DNA of 64,000 nt from Lineus longissimus (taxonomy: Eukaryota; Nemertea; Pilidiophora; Heteronemertea; Lineidae): positions 9,734,001-9,798,000 of the forward strand of contig NC_088319.1 in assembly GCF_910592395.1 (NCBI RefSeq), read 5' to 3'. The position numbers and the translations under genes were made by a program. Positions 1-12,000 of this stretch are shown in pieces. Position 1 is the stretch's first letter; each line of letters starts with the position of its first letter. The notes under the pieces are model-generated. The model had not been told where the DNA came from. It saw only the letters and a list, made by a program, of their open reading frames with translations, and did no database searches.

Positions 1-153
1 ATGACTGCTGAGCACATACTGGGAAGATGCTTAAGTTTTGCAGACCTGAGGAAGGAGACCTGGCCAGAGGGAACACGAATCCAGTTATATGGAGATCTCC
101 AGCAGCTACGCAGGACCACCGACTTTATGATAAAATCCGGACTGACTGTCTAA
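1..153 (+). mobile_element. C-terminal end of a non-LTR (LINE) reverse-transcriptase ORF, entering from the left edge
   Basis: Frame 1 is open from base 1 through 50 codons to TAA at 151-153. The peptide contains TAEHILGRC near its start, then WPEGTRIQLYGDL, and ends LRRTTDFMIKSGLTV. This spacing (EHIL..C, WP.G, LYG.L..L..T..F....GL) is the tail that follows the reverse-transcriptase domain in many marine-animal LINEs. The RT domain itself lies outside the window, so clade and intactness cannot be judged. The family assignment rests on recalled motif layout, not on a search. No host gene fits this peptide. Confidence 0.65.
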
Positions 154-2179
154 AACTGTTTAACACCGTGTTCCATTGTTTTTATACAAATTTTCTTGTT
201 CACTTCTTTTTTTCCTGGGCGGCAAAGAAAAGGTTCGCCCAACATTAGAATTGGGGGGAATATATATATATATTTATTCTGGCAACGACTTGAAAATGAA
301 TGTTCCGCTTTTGTCAACGCCGCACTCTGGAACATGGACGATTCCGAACTCTCAGCAACCCTTCTTGGGACGCAAGTTGATCATCTTGACTACAGCGATA
401 ACATTCATATGCTGAAAATTGATGCAGAATGCTGGATGGTATACTAACTAGCTACATAGTATACGACCTTACCTAGTAAATGTAACACTTTGTGTCATTT
501 CATTTAACTTTCATTTCTAAGCGTTTATGCTATTCGTTTTAAATTTTGTCTTCTTATCTAAGGAGGAATAAACAAATATATATCAGTCATGTCCAAGCAC
601 CTTTTTACGGTAGTGATAAATGATTGTAGGATTCTTTCTGATGTATGAACTGCGAGATAAAAGAAGTATTCCATTTGTACTGATTGCAAATATTGGATAT
701 TGGTAATGGCTATCTACAAACACTTCGAAACCGGGAACTGTTGTCAAATGCATTAAATTCTTTGTTACACCCTATATAATCACTGTGCTGCCACTACAAA
801 AAACTTAAAGTTGAAGAGAGAGTGTGCTGTTGTAATGGGACTTCAATAGAAGAAGAGGTTCATTTTCTGCTCGTCCAAAATAGGATGCTTCAAGGCAAGA
901 TTTTTTCTCAATTATCAGTGAGAACAAAATCAACTTTTCAGGTCTCTCACCAGAAAATAAGTTTATCTTGCTCCTTTCAAATGAGGACCCTATGATTTGT
1001 CAGCTGTCTATATTTGTGCAGAAAAATAAATGCTTCTCTGAACGGATAAAATAAGGACCTCCTCTTCTATCTAAATATTCCAGGCTTGACCCCGGTAGAC
1101 TTGATAGACTTTACATTGTTATCCTTATTCTTGTGAACTGTAGTGTATGACGTCATTTTTAGAATAATAAATATAACGAAAGATTGTATGAATCCTTTTG
1201 TCTGAATTCGTCGAACTCTCTCCCAAATTATGTTACAACTATAGGAAGTAATGCAGAACGGAGCTGAAGCATGCAAAACTATAGGCCTAATCCACAATAC
1301 ACATTTTTTAACTGTAAGGAGGGGGATATTTACCAGGGGGATTTTTACTTGAGAATATTTACTGGCGGGATTTTTACGGGGATTTTTACCTACATTTGGC
1401 TGCTCTAACAGTAAAACCATTACCAACTCTATAAATATGTCCGGGTGCTAACTTTTTTGTCCGGTTGCTGCGCCTGGACAAAAACCATAGTGGAGAACTC
1501 TGCGGGCCACTGCGGCCGGAGTGTTGTAAAAAATTGCCAATTCTTTAGGTCTCACAAGCCAGTGCGGAGAAAGTATCCAGCTGAACCAACGAGTAGTCCC
1601 AGGTCTGGGATGCGAAGCATCTTCTGGAATCCTTCTGAGGTCAATCCTTTGTCCATAACCATGCACCAAGGGGAGATGTTTAAAGCACTTTCGATGGATT
1701 TTATTTGATAGTTGCCACTAAGTGGCGCCACCTTTTGTACCACACGGGTCCTAGAAATGGTGTGAAATTGTTCCAAAATAGGCCTGATGTGTGTCAAGTT
1801 CGCCTATTCATAGATCGATGAAATAATATTTATTTCTTCGTTAAGCAACAGCCATGTGATAGCCAGGGGAATACTATTCTTAAATCAAATAAAAAAAACA
1901 TATGAGTGTTGCGGCTTTTCATTTATTAAATTTGACTTGAAGTGAAACGACAGGAATAGACTATCGCGAAGGTATTGTTGTATAATTATGGGCGAGGTAT
2001 TGTTATAACTGCCACACCCTACTCACTTTTAGGTTCGTAGAGACCTAGCGACGCATTTAAGAGCAATTTCGACGGATTTAATGCGAATACATAAGGTGGC
2101 GCCCCCTGTAAACGGTCAAAAATTGGCAAAAAATGTTCTCAATGCGTTGCTGGAGACATAATGAAATTTTCTTCATTCA
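154..2179. other. Non-genic stretch, no supported gene
   Basis: AT-rich sequence with frequent stops in all frames. The only structure I see is a short degenerate tandem of GGGATTTTTAC-like words at about 1318-1392, resembling the GTAAAAATCC tandem near 23722-23830 in the opposite sense. Frames of 73-119 codons here have no recognisable motif. The frame at 196-447 ends in a coding-looking stretch but matches no family I know. Confidence 0.5.
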
Positions 2180-3000
2180 CGTGAGAATGGCCACTGTAAG
2201 AATTATACAGGAAGAAATGTATAATATTTGGGATTTTCCCTGATTGTCCGGCCCAATTGGCAATATTGCCATTTGGGATGGTCAACAGAGCCAGGAGCCA
2301 ATGCGACGCTTATGACTTATTCAAAGAAATAAATTGCCCGATTTAACATCCTTCAGAATCAGAGGAATCGGGCGTTTCCAGTGATATACGACAGAAATGG
2401 GTTGTCCTCATGCAATCACATTTGAAACGCATTTTAAAATGACCGGTATTATTTACCCGACCGTCGGATCTACATTGAAGGAAATCGGTCTTGTTGACCC
2501 GACCGTCGGATCTCGAGTGAAGGAAATCGGTCCTTTGTACACGACGGTCGGGGCATGATACTGCCCCTAGCGGAGAGTTGGGCAACCAAACTACAACACC
2601 AGAACTTGGTCTGAGGTGTAGTGGGAGAAACGGTCCTCGAACAGAAGCAGGAGAAAGGGATACTAGTATGTATGGCCCGCTTGACCTACATCCGCCGCCA
2701 TTGTTTCCCCCAATTTTCCGCTCACTAACCCTAGTGGCGGCTTCGGGAACGTTGGCCACCCGATGACGTCATCAACTGAGTCGTCGGGTCAATAGATGAA
2801 TAGCGCGGGGAATCTTGACTCGAGACACGACTGTCGACCAGCAAATACATTATATTGTAGTCGGGTCGATAGCGCAGAAAATCTTCAGTCAAGACACGAC
2901 AGTCGGGCGAATAATAATTTTCTTTTAAAATAGATGTCAGGGACACGTCATCATCGCGTACATTCGGGGAAAACTCCCTAATGAGACATTGAAGAGACGA
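2180..3000. repeat. Dispersed repeat abutting PGD exon 1 (second copy at 29490-30060)
   Basis: Bases 2180-2440 and 2940-2985 align with 29500-29990 and 29993-30040. Shared words include GAGAATGG(C/T)CACTGTAA, AATGCGACGCTTATGA, GCCCGATTTAACATCCT and CACGTCATCATC. The middle, 2440-2935, is extra in this copy and contains a degenerate tandem of CCCGACCGTCGGATCT ... GAAGGAAATCGGTC. The right end runs to within about 40 bp of the PGD start codon, so it may contribute to the 5' UTR or core promoter. I do not recognise the family. Confidence 0.7.
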
Positions 3001-3025
3001 TTTTCAGTTGCGCGAGACTCTCAAA
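2764..3025 (+). promoter_or_regulatory. Probable PGD promoter and 5' UTR region
   Basis: A palindromic CRE/ATF-type site TGACGTCA lies at 2764-2771, about 255 bp before the PGD start codon, with a CACGTCATCATC word at 2945. No TATA box is evident. The region overlaps a dispersed repeat. The transcription start cannot be placed from sequence alone. Confidence 0.25.
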
Positions 3026-3036
3026 ATGGCGGAACA
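3026..3036 (+). CDS. PGD: PGD coding exon 1
   Basis: Eleven coding bases, ATGGCGGAACA (Met-Ala-Glu plus two bases of Gln), ended by the donor GTAAGT at 3037. Joined to exon 2 it reads MAEQADIAL, matching the family N-terminus. The following intron is 5.8 kb, so this micro-exon is easily missed by gene finders. Confidence 0.9.
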
Positions 3037-6000
3037 GTAAGTGTCGATTTTCCGAATTTACTCCTCACTATTTTACTGTTTTCGTCTTTGGTGGGGCTTG
3101 TCATGTCTTTATATTGTACCAATCCGTACATTGTATTATTAGGAAGGCTTTGGTGTCGACGTTTGAAGTTGGATTCGTTTCAGTAGGAGGATGAGAAGGT
3201 TGAGATGTGATGAGTCGTCTTCAACGAAAAATTCGGAAGCTTCTCACTCTCAGACCAATCCAAGGCAAGGCCAAGGGTTTACTATTTACTGTTTACTGTT
3301 TACTGTTTACTCACAATTACGTCCAAAACGACCAATTCTGGCTTTTATATGGACGAATGACAGAGAGCGCGCTGGTGACTTCCCTTCTCCTTGTTGGGAA
3401 GCCTTGTTTACAAACACTTAAACCACAGTCACTGGGCAGTGATATGAATATCTATGAATGACATCTTAATTAGAATTACTGTAATAAAAGTGCTGAAACC
3501 ACCGGCCCCTGAAGCCTAGTTAGCGGGATTGTTGGGTTAAACAATGGGATAAATTAGGAAGTGATTTTTTTGTGCAGCATTGTATACCTCGATCTGCTTG
3601 TAAACAAACCCTTGCCTTGGATTGCAGTAGGCCTAGTAGTAGTACATGTTCAGAGTTCTTATACCTATGCGTATACTAAAGGATGAATCTTTACCGTCTT
3701 GACTCGCGAATTGTGAAATTTGAGCGACAACAAGCAGACCGTGCATGCATAAATTCAAAAAACTATTCTATACAGAGCTACTTTCCTTCAAGTTGTTCTA
3801 TAATAATATCTTGCTGATTCATCATGATGACACAGCAATTTTCCCATTCATCGATGTGATCTCACTTTCACTGGGCCTTGTGGTTCCTGTCGCTTACGAC
3901 CAACTTCGAATCATTAAACAACAACTGATGCTCCTAGTAGTAGTATCTTGTATTGAACGATGATGACCATGTGGTTTTAACTGAAATACATAAAGTTTGG
4001 AGAACATAAGACAAACATGGATAACCCTGAACATGGAATGAAGATGGGACTAGGACCGTCAGGTGCTGCCACCTGAGCTAAGGATTTCGAACTACTTCAA
4101 CTAGCCCAAAACACCCTGACAAAGCATGAATTGGGATAGTGGGAGCTATAATGATGGCTCAACACAACTGAAGCTTACTTAACCAGGATTACGGTGAATC
4201 CACTACGCATAGGTCACTTAAAACCTCGATAAAAATGTGCCACACACAGCACAGAGGAACGTGTACATATTACGTCACACCGGCGAGCAGCATTCAGAAC
4301 TAGTCGACATTGCTGGAGTAAATTCTCACCTAGAATCACTACGAACGTGGATTCCAGACAGGCTCGCTTACATTACGCTTTTCCCCAAGACCTTCAAAGT
4401 AGTTCACATAGCTTCTTATTTGCAACCAGGGGGTAAATTGTGGCACTCCACAAAAATTGACTTGATTTCAGAACAATCATGGCATCTTGCGCGCGACGTC
4501 ACGTGGGGATGCTGGATATAGTGGGAAATCCCCCAGAACACAAAAGCGACACGACAATCATGTCAATTGGAAAATTGCTGTGTCATCATCCTCAAGACAG
4601 ACAACATTCAACAATTCTATATGGAGGATCCCTGATATTGATAGTCCATATGCCACAAAATGACTCTGAACAATAGGTCTCTAGGGCGTAGATGCCAGAC
4701 ATTGGCTCTGGTCAAAGCCTTTTTGGCTCACCGTGGATGAATATATACAATACTAATGTGTCCGTCGTCGTCTGTATCCTGTTTCAAAAACAGTGGCTCG
4801 TTTCTTAACCCCTAGAGTTACGAACTTGAAACTTTGTACACAGGACCCCCAGGTCAGGTGACCTCTAACACTGAATTTGGTCTGATCTGATTCTTGACTT
4901 GGCCATCAGGGCGCCATATGTTGAAACCTAAAAAGTGTGATATCTCTTATTATAAGGTGGCACTAACTGTGGGGACGGGGTCGTTTTGTCCCCCCCCCCC
5001 AGAGAAATGTAGTTCTTAAGACGCAGGCTGTTTCCATGTTCATGAATGGGTCCAACCTGTTCCAGATACTATTTACTTTGATGCCCTCGTCTTAGTTTCC
5101 ATGTGCAGAGGGATCTTTGCAGACCTTCTGTTGAAAAATACCTAGGTGAGCAAATATTTACTCGCCTAACTTTTATTTTCATAGCCTAATCGAGTAATTC
5201 TTGAAAGTCGCTGTTTGTGACTTCTACCCGGCGGCGATGATTGATAATAATGAGAATCACGGATTCCCATGCTAGGAGCGATTCCATTGGTTGGCCTTTC
5301 GAATGACCCCCGACATTGACCAATGGCGTGCACTGTTACAGTCTATGATGTAGTTACAATAATATGCCTATCGGCGGCGCTGCAGTCGGGATATCCAGGT
5401 GCGCGAATTTTAAATCTTTTTGAAGAGCTAGGCGCGCAATTCCATGCGCGGCCAAAATGACAATTTTGCTGCGCAAAGGCGCGCAAGCGCAAATGCGCGC
5501 CTTTCAACAGAAGGTCTGTCTTTGGCGATTTTATGAGCCTAGAATCTGTGCCATTTGAAGCGGGTCTCAATCCCCAGTTTGGCCTCAATATGTAACATAC
5601 CTTCCATCTGCCACGCGAGGTTGGGCGTAGTTGTGCGAGTGTCAATTATGCTCACCCAAATTCTAGGCCATATAGCGAAAAAATAGCTGAGATGAATGAC
5701 CCCATGTGTTCACATCAATAAAGAAACTAATGCATTTGGCTATCTGCCGGTGGTAATGGCATTCCAAAATCGTTCATTTTGAACCTATTGAGGCCAGTTT
5801 GAAGATCGCACACATCATGCCATTTCTTGTTCAATTATTTACCATTTTCAGGATCCAAGTGGTGTCAAAGGTGGCGCCACCTATCGGTGAACTTATGAAT
5901 TAAATGCAATGAAAACGCTGTAGACTTCTTCTCTGGATTCAGACGAACCCAGAAATGTATAGATTATGGTGCCTGTGATGGAAGCAACGATACATCATAT

Positions 6001-9000
6001 GTCACACCGACTTTGGTTTGACCTATATGCTATACACGTAGCATGTTTTTTAACCAGGATGAATTCCTAACCACCAAATATTATATCAAAAATTCAAATG
6101 AGCCCATGAACTGTGCTTTATGACCATCATTTTTTGGCACTTGCAATTCCATTGAGTGCGTTCGATAGTCATGACAAATGCACATGTCCCTAATGTAGGT
6201 CACCCTTTCATGATGCGTAAACCTTACCTCAATCAATGGTCTCTCTTTGGCTAAAGCATACATACATGTAGTAACACTAACAGAGAGCAGTGCATGGAAA
6301 TTTGTTGATTCTGGTCATGCACTAGCTTTGTATGATCTGATCAGAAGGTCATGTGGGTTTACCGGTACTTCTTTTCAATTTCTTGTATTGTTCAGAGGTC
6401 AGGGTTCGCTCTGCACTTGAAGGAGATTTTCTCCAGGGAGTATTCCTCCTCCAGTCCAAAGGGGGATGAGCATTTTAGCGTGCCACTATGGTTAGGCGCC
6501 AATTGGGTTTATGGGCTTTGTGACTTCGTCCAGAGGTAGAGTCCACGCAAGCTGCATTGTACTCAAGAGTCATGTTTCTGACTTGGTTGGGTCTTTAACC
6601 TGGCAGTATCGAAACCGCATACCACATACCCACATACCCACATACCCACATACCCACATGCAAAGTTTTCCAGGTGGGGCAATCCAATGACGGTTGAAGC
6701 TTTTTCTTCACAACTATTGTTATAGGAAATCTGTCAATCTTTCGACATTAGAGGGCGCCACCGCCAGTAACTTATGTTAAAGGGGCAATTTGTCGATATT
6801 TCCACCGGATGTGGTACTCTGCCAAATGGGAATATCTGTCGATACAAAGGGGGATATGGCATGTATGGTGATATTTAAATCCTAGAGGGTGCCACCGTCA
6901 CTTTCTAGTGTTAAAGGGAAATCTGTCGATATTTCAATCTTAAATCATGCCATTGACATTTCTATTGATGACACATCATCCTGCGGAATAATTATTCTTG
7001 GCTGAGAGGGTCGTTATTGGATTGCCCCACCTGGAAAAAATTGGCATGTGGGTATGTGGTATGTGGTATGTGGTTTGAGATACTGCCCTTTAACCTGCCC
7101 TGGCGTAGACACCAGATACACCAGTTGTTCAAAAGCACAAAGTCACTTTATCCTTTACAGTTACGTTTAGTATCCTTATGGACGTTCAGTTAATCCCATT
7201 AAAATTCTCATGTTCAGACTCTACAGCGTAGTTAAAGAACAACTCAGATGCAAGAAACCTTGTTTTTGTCTCATTCGAACGACTGTGAAGAGCCAAGAAA
7301 TTTAGTTCCTTAATAGCCACACTGGTTCATCCAGAAATACAATCCTGGGTCCTCCCCGGGATCGAACCCGGGCCCTATTGCCTGGTAGCCAGCAATGTTA
7401 CCACTGGGCTATGAGGTTCCTTAAAATTTCCTGTGTGAAAATTGTGACTTTGCGCAAGTCATTTTAAAACTCAATTGTGAAGTTCATTTAAAGTGCAAAT
7501 ATATTGATAAATGTATTGAAGAAGGCCGAATGTTTTAATTGATATTATATAACTTGATACATTTTATTGATTGTAGCAACGGTTCCAGTTGTTTGTTCAC
7601 TAGGCACATCGCTGTTTAGTGTCATGGACTGGAGATTAATTGACGATTCGGGAGTGCTAGCAACGATTGGTTGCAAAAGTTTGGCTCGAGTCATTGAGTA
7701 GGCTAGGCCTATTGCAGTGTATAGAGGACTACTTTGATCAAATCAGAGCGATGAGGAAATATTAGTTCTTTTTGGGGAACCGAAACATGTAAACCATTTC
7801 TAGGAATGCTCTAGTGTGGTTGCCTTCTCCCAGATTGTCCCCTAGATCCAAGTGAAGCCACACAGAAATATCAACACCAAGGAAGTTGAGCCTGATAGAT
7901 CTGGACAAATGAAAAAACCTACACCCCCAGACCCTGCACCCGCAGGCTGTTCCAAATATTGCATGAATAAACCAATAGCCCCCTGGTGAAAAACAACTAC
8001 AGAGAGAGGCCAAATATGGGTCAGTAAAATCCATTACACAAACCAATGTCATGGCCGATTGAAATGAAAATATCTCACAAAACCGGCCAAGTTCGGCGTG
8101 GTAGAAGCACACGACTGATGATTTTTTATGGTCACATTGCTACAGATTGCATGTTCAAAGGCAAAAAGTGATGGGAAGTCTGCCTGAATCACACCGCTTC
8201 TGCCATGAGATAATATACTATGATGATAGCACATTTGTGAATCTAGGCTTGGAATGTTGAGACATTGTTGACGATGATACCGAACTACTTCATTTGCCAG
8301 TGTTCATTTGTCTGTAAAAAGGAAAAAAATGAAAAAAATGTAATGTGGGCATTTTAGGCTACCAGAAGGAAAGTGATATGATGTTATAAATGATGTCGTT
8401 ATAATACAAGATGTCACAAGCAACGCACTGGTGTATATGTTTAACATTGACTTTATTTCGTCATGGAACTCAATGCTTGGAATGGTTTCTCTGGTTCGCC
8501 CAGTCCTGCTCAGTTGCAAGTTCTGCATGGTCATGGATGTTTTTCGATGTGATGCTGTATTTCTGAAGCAGGGAAATATCTTCATTTTAAATTGCTCTTT
8601 TGTCTATTTGCGGCATAGATAAATCGAACTGTGGTCTCTGCAGTTTCAAAGCCAAAGACCATTACTCGGGTGTTGTCTGATACCTCAGAAATCTACTCAG
8701 TGGTCTTGTGTATAAGTCTTCCCAAACAATGGAGGTAGGTGAACCTCGAAGAAGCCTTTCCCCTAAATGCCTAATCATGAATTTACTGAGCAACTGACTT
8801 CAAATTGCACGATGCTTATTTTTCCAGGGCAGATATCGCTTTGATTGGCTTGGCCGTCATGGGCCAAAACATCATTCTCAACATGAATGACCATGGCTAC
8901 AAGGTAAGCTGTTGATAGAATATTTTCTTGAGCAGTTTGTAACCTTTGTAGTCAAATAATTTTTCAGTTGGCAGCCGACAAGGCTTAATCCGTCCTTTCC

Positions 9001-12000
9001 CAAGGACCTAGTACTGGCAGTTTTCTGAAGGGGTTGCCTCTGGTGAACATGAGGATATGACAGAAAGGAACAAACTCCCTACTTGGTCCACACATGTTCA
9101 AAGACATGTTTCTTGAAGAATTGTCAACATCTTGATGGAACACCCGGCGGGCTTCATCCAGACTGAATGTATTCACAGTGCTTGCTAGCTAACTCTGTCG
9201 ATATCAATGATCTTTCCTCAACACGCCCGGTGTGTTAATGTCCAGGATATAAGAGGTGCCTTTTGTGGGTAATGTTAGTTATGTCTGATTCAAGGTGTGC
9301 GCATTCAACCGAACCGTATCAAAAGTGGATGATTTCCTGGCTAATGAAGCTAAGGGTACGAAAATCATTGGAGCTCATTCCATGGAGGAAATGGTGAAGA
9401 AGTTGAAGAAGCCAAGGAAGGTGATGCTACTTGTAAAGGCCGGGGCTGCGGTGGATGCATTTATTGACAAACTGGTAGGTAGACATTTGGTAGAGATCAT
9501 TTTGTTGAGCTATACCAAAAACTCCTTTGAGGAGCCTCATATTCTAGTGGTTTTAAACACTGCTGGCTGCCACATAATAGGACCCGGGTCTGGTCCTGGA
9601 GAGAACCCAGGATTGTCTGTCAGGATGAACCACTGTGTCTAGGGTGGCTTTCAAGGAACTGAAATTCCTGGCTCTTCACAACACAATGAATGAATATTCG
9701 AGGGTTTGTTGGATGGGACTGAGAGCTGTTGACCTTGTACCTGAGTGTCTATGCCTGGGCAAGTAAAATATCCCACATAGTCATTGGTGGACAGTAACCT
9801 TTAGTGGACTCCATACACCCAGCAAAAATCGGTGTCTTCCCATCTCGCCCCTTCCCAATTTGCCCCTTAGTTATTCCCATTTTGCCCCTTTTCTATTTCT
9901 CCCCTTCCCATATCGCCCCTTCCCAATTCGCCCCATTGCCAGTTCGCCCCTTTCCGGTGTCGTCCCTTTCCCGTGTCACCCTTTCCCGTGTCGCCCCTTT
10001 CCCGTGTCACCCTTTCCCGTGTCACCCTTTCCCGTGTCACCCTTTCCCATGTCTCCCCTTTCCCAATCCACCCCTTTCTCTCTACGCCCCTTCCCATTTC
10101 ACCCCTTCCCACTTTGCCCCTTCCCATTTTGCCCCTTCCCATTTTGCCCCTTTCCCATTCTGTCCCTTTCCCATTCTGTGTGGGCCAGGGCTCTGGAGAG
10201 TTCATTTACGCATTTCCAATAGTGTTTTTTGCCGTGCAGTTTATGAAAACGGAATTTGTATTGCTGGTCTACAACCAGGCTTTGTTTGAAAGAATTTTAT
10301 TGCATTCTCCATCATGCCTTGTGACTTTGTTTGCCAGTTCACCGATTCCGATATGGCAAATTCCAGCGGAGCGAATCGAAAAGGGGCAAAATGGGATGGG
10401 ACGAATTGGGAATAGATTGGGAGCGAAATGCGAAGAGGCAAAGTGAGAAGGGGCGAAATGGGAATATATAAATGAATAAATAATCCGCTACCGTGTTACC
10501 ATGCCCATTGTTGTTTTTGGCCAAACTGTCTCCTGTTGGTGACAGAATTAGTACCTGCAGAAGGGCTTTCCAAACATTAGTCATGTCAATCCATTATTCA
10601 AACGTAGTATCTGTCTTTTTCAGGTCCCCCTGTTGGAAGCTGGTGATATCATCATTGATGGCGGGAACTCTGAATACACAGACACCAATGTAAGTTCTTA
10701 ACCCTTTCAGTGGGTACCCATTAGATAGTGGTGGTTAGAAATCAGCCGCAAGGGGCTGATTTAGAATTTTGAAACATGGGAGTTGGACAGTACTGTCCTT
10801 TCAATCAGAGATGGGATTTCAATGCAATGAAAGATTTTCATTATATTTTTTATTCGCACACTCGGCAGGCTATGACTCACTGATCCAAGGAAGCCCAGTC
10901 AAAAAAACGTTTATGACACTTTGCTGGCCTTGCCTTCACTTTCAGTCTTCCATCTAAAAGAACAGAAGCGGTGTGTGCACATCTCAACCCTCTCACGATT
11001 ACTCATGGATTTAACACGGCACAATGGGAGGCTGGAGATAAAAAAAATTAGGCCTAAATCTGAGGCGCTTGGAAATTGAAGTTCCACCTGACTGAATCGA
11101 TTTAACACGGCACAATGGGAGGCTGGAGATAAAAAAAATTAGGCCTAAATCTGAGGCGCTTGGAAATTGAAGTTCCACCTGACTGAATCGATTTCAGCAT
11201 AGGGACCCAACAGTGCCATGTTAATTTCAATTGTGTCACACAAAACAATTGATGATTTCTGACAAGACCTACTGATAACTTTCTCTTTTCCATCGACTCC
11301 AACACAGCACGAGCAACTTGATTGCGCTGTCTGTATCTTGATAAAAAAATCAATACCGCTGGCACAAGAATGAGGCCCTGTGTATGATACATGCAAAATT
11401 TTAATAAAGGCTTTTCTGCGAAGCGCTACTATGGTTAACGTGAATACGACGTCATCCAATGTAAACAATGTTTCTCAAGTCCATGGATTCGTTTCAAATG
11501 GCTTAAATTTGACTTAAAATGGCCGCCAGAAGAGATAAACGCGCGAAAGTAGTAACTCGACTATTCTGAGCTCCGAGAGAGAACCACACGATTATTCTCA
11601 CTGTTTTTTAATCAAACTTCAATTTCAGGGGGTTTACCCCCCCCCCCGACATATGTGTTTTGATTTTTGAAACTTTAGTGATAATATCCAAAAGATGCTT
11701 AAAATGGATTTAATCCCGAAATAATGAAGCAAAAGACGGGCAGGCGTTTCGAGAAAAAAATTTTATTTTGAGATTTCAATAAACCTTTTGAACGAATTCC
11801 ACACGGGCCGTAGTGGGATCCGAAGACACCTCAAGGAGGAATGTATGTTTTTATGGGGTACCATTGGTTTTGCAGATCTTCCGTTTTTTTCTAAAGAATA
11901 ATCAATATTCGCTAGCAGGCTTTTTATGCTCCCAGGTATGAAGAGGGTTCTATGTTCCTCAGGTTCTTTGTTCATCAGTCTGGTGTTCCTCAAGAGTCAA

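Noticed and set aside
4237-4521. 94-residue frame in PGD intron 1
   Set aside because: No motif, no splice support for joining, and no second copy; length is within chance for 5.8 kb of intron.
7348-7420. tRNA gene on the minus strand (A- and B-box motifs present)
   Set aside because: The anticodon arm cannot form a normal 7-base loop, the acceptor strands pair poorly, and the sequence continues into a tail shared with 9561-9690, so it is a SINE head.
9804-10446. Pro/Phe-rich and Arg/Gly-rich proteins of 110-160 residues
   Set aside because: Open in several frames on both strands because of the CCCCTTCCC minisatellite; no start, splice or motif support.
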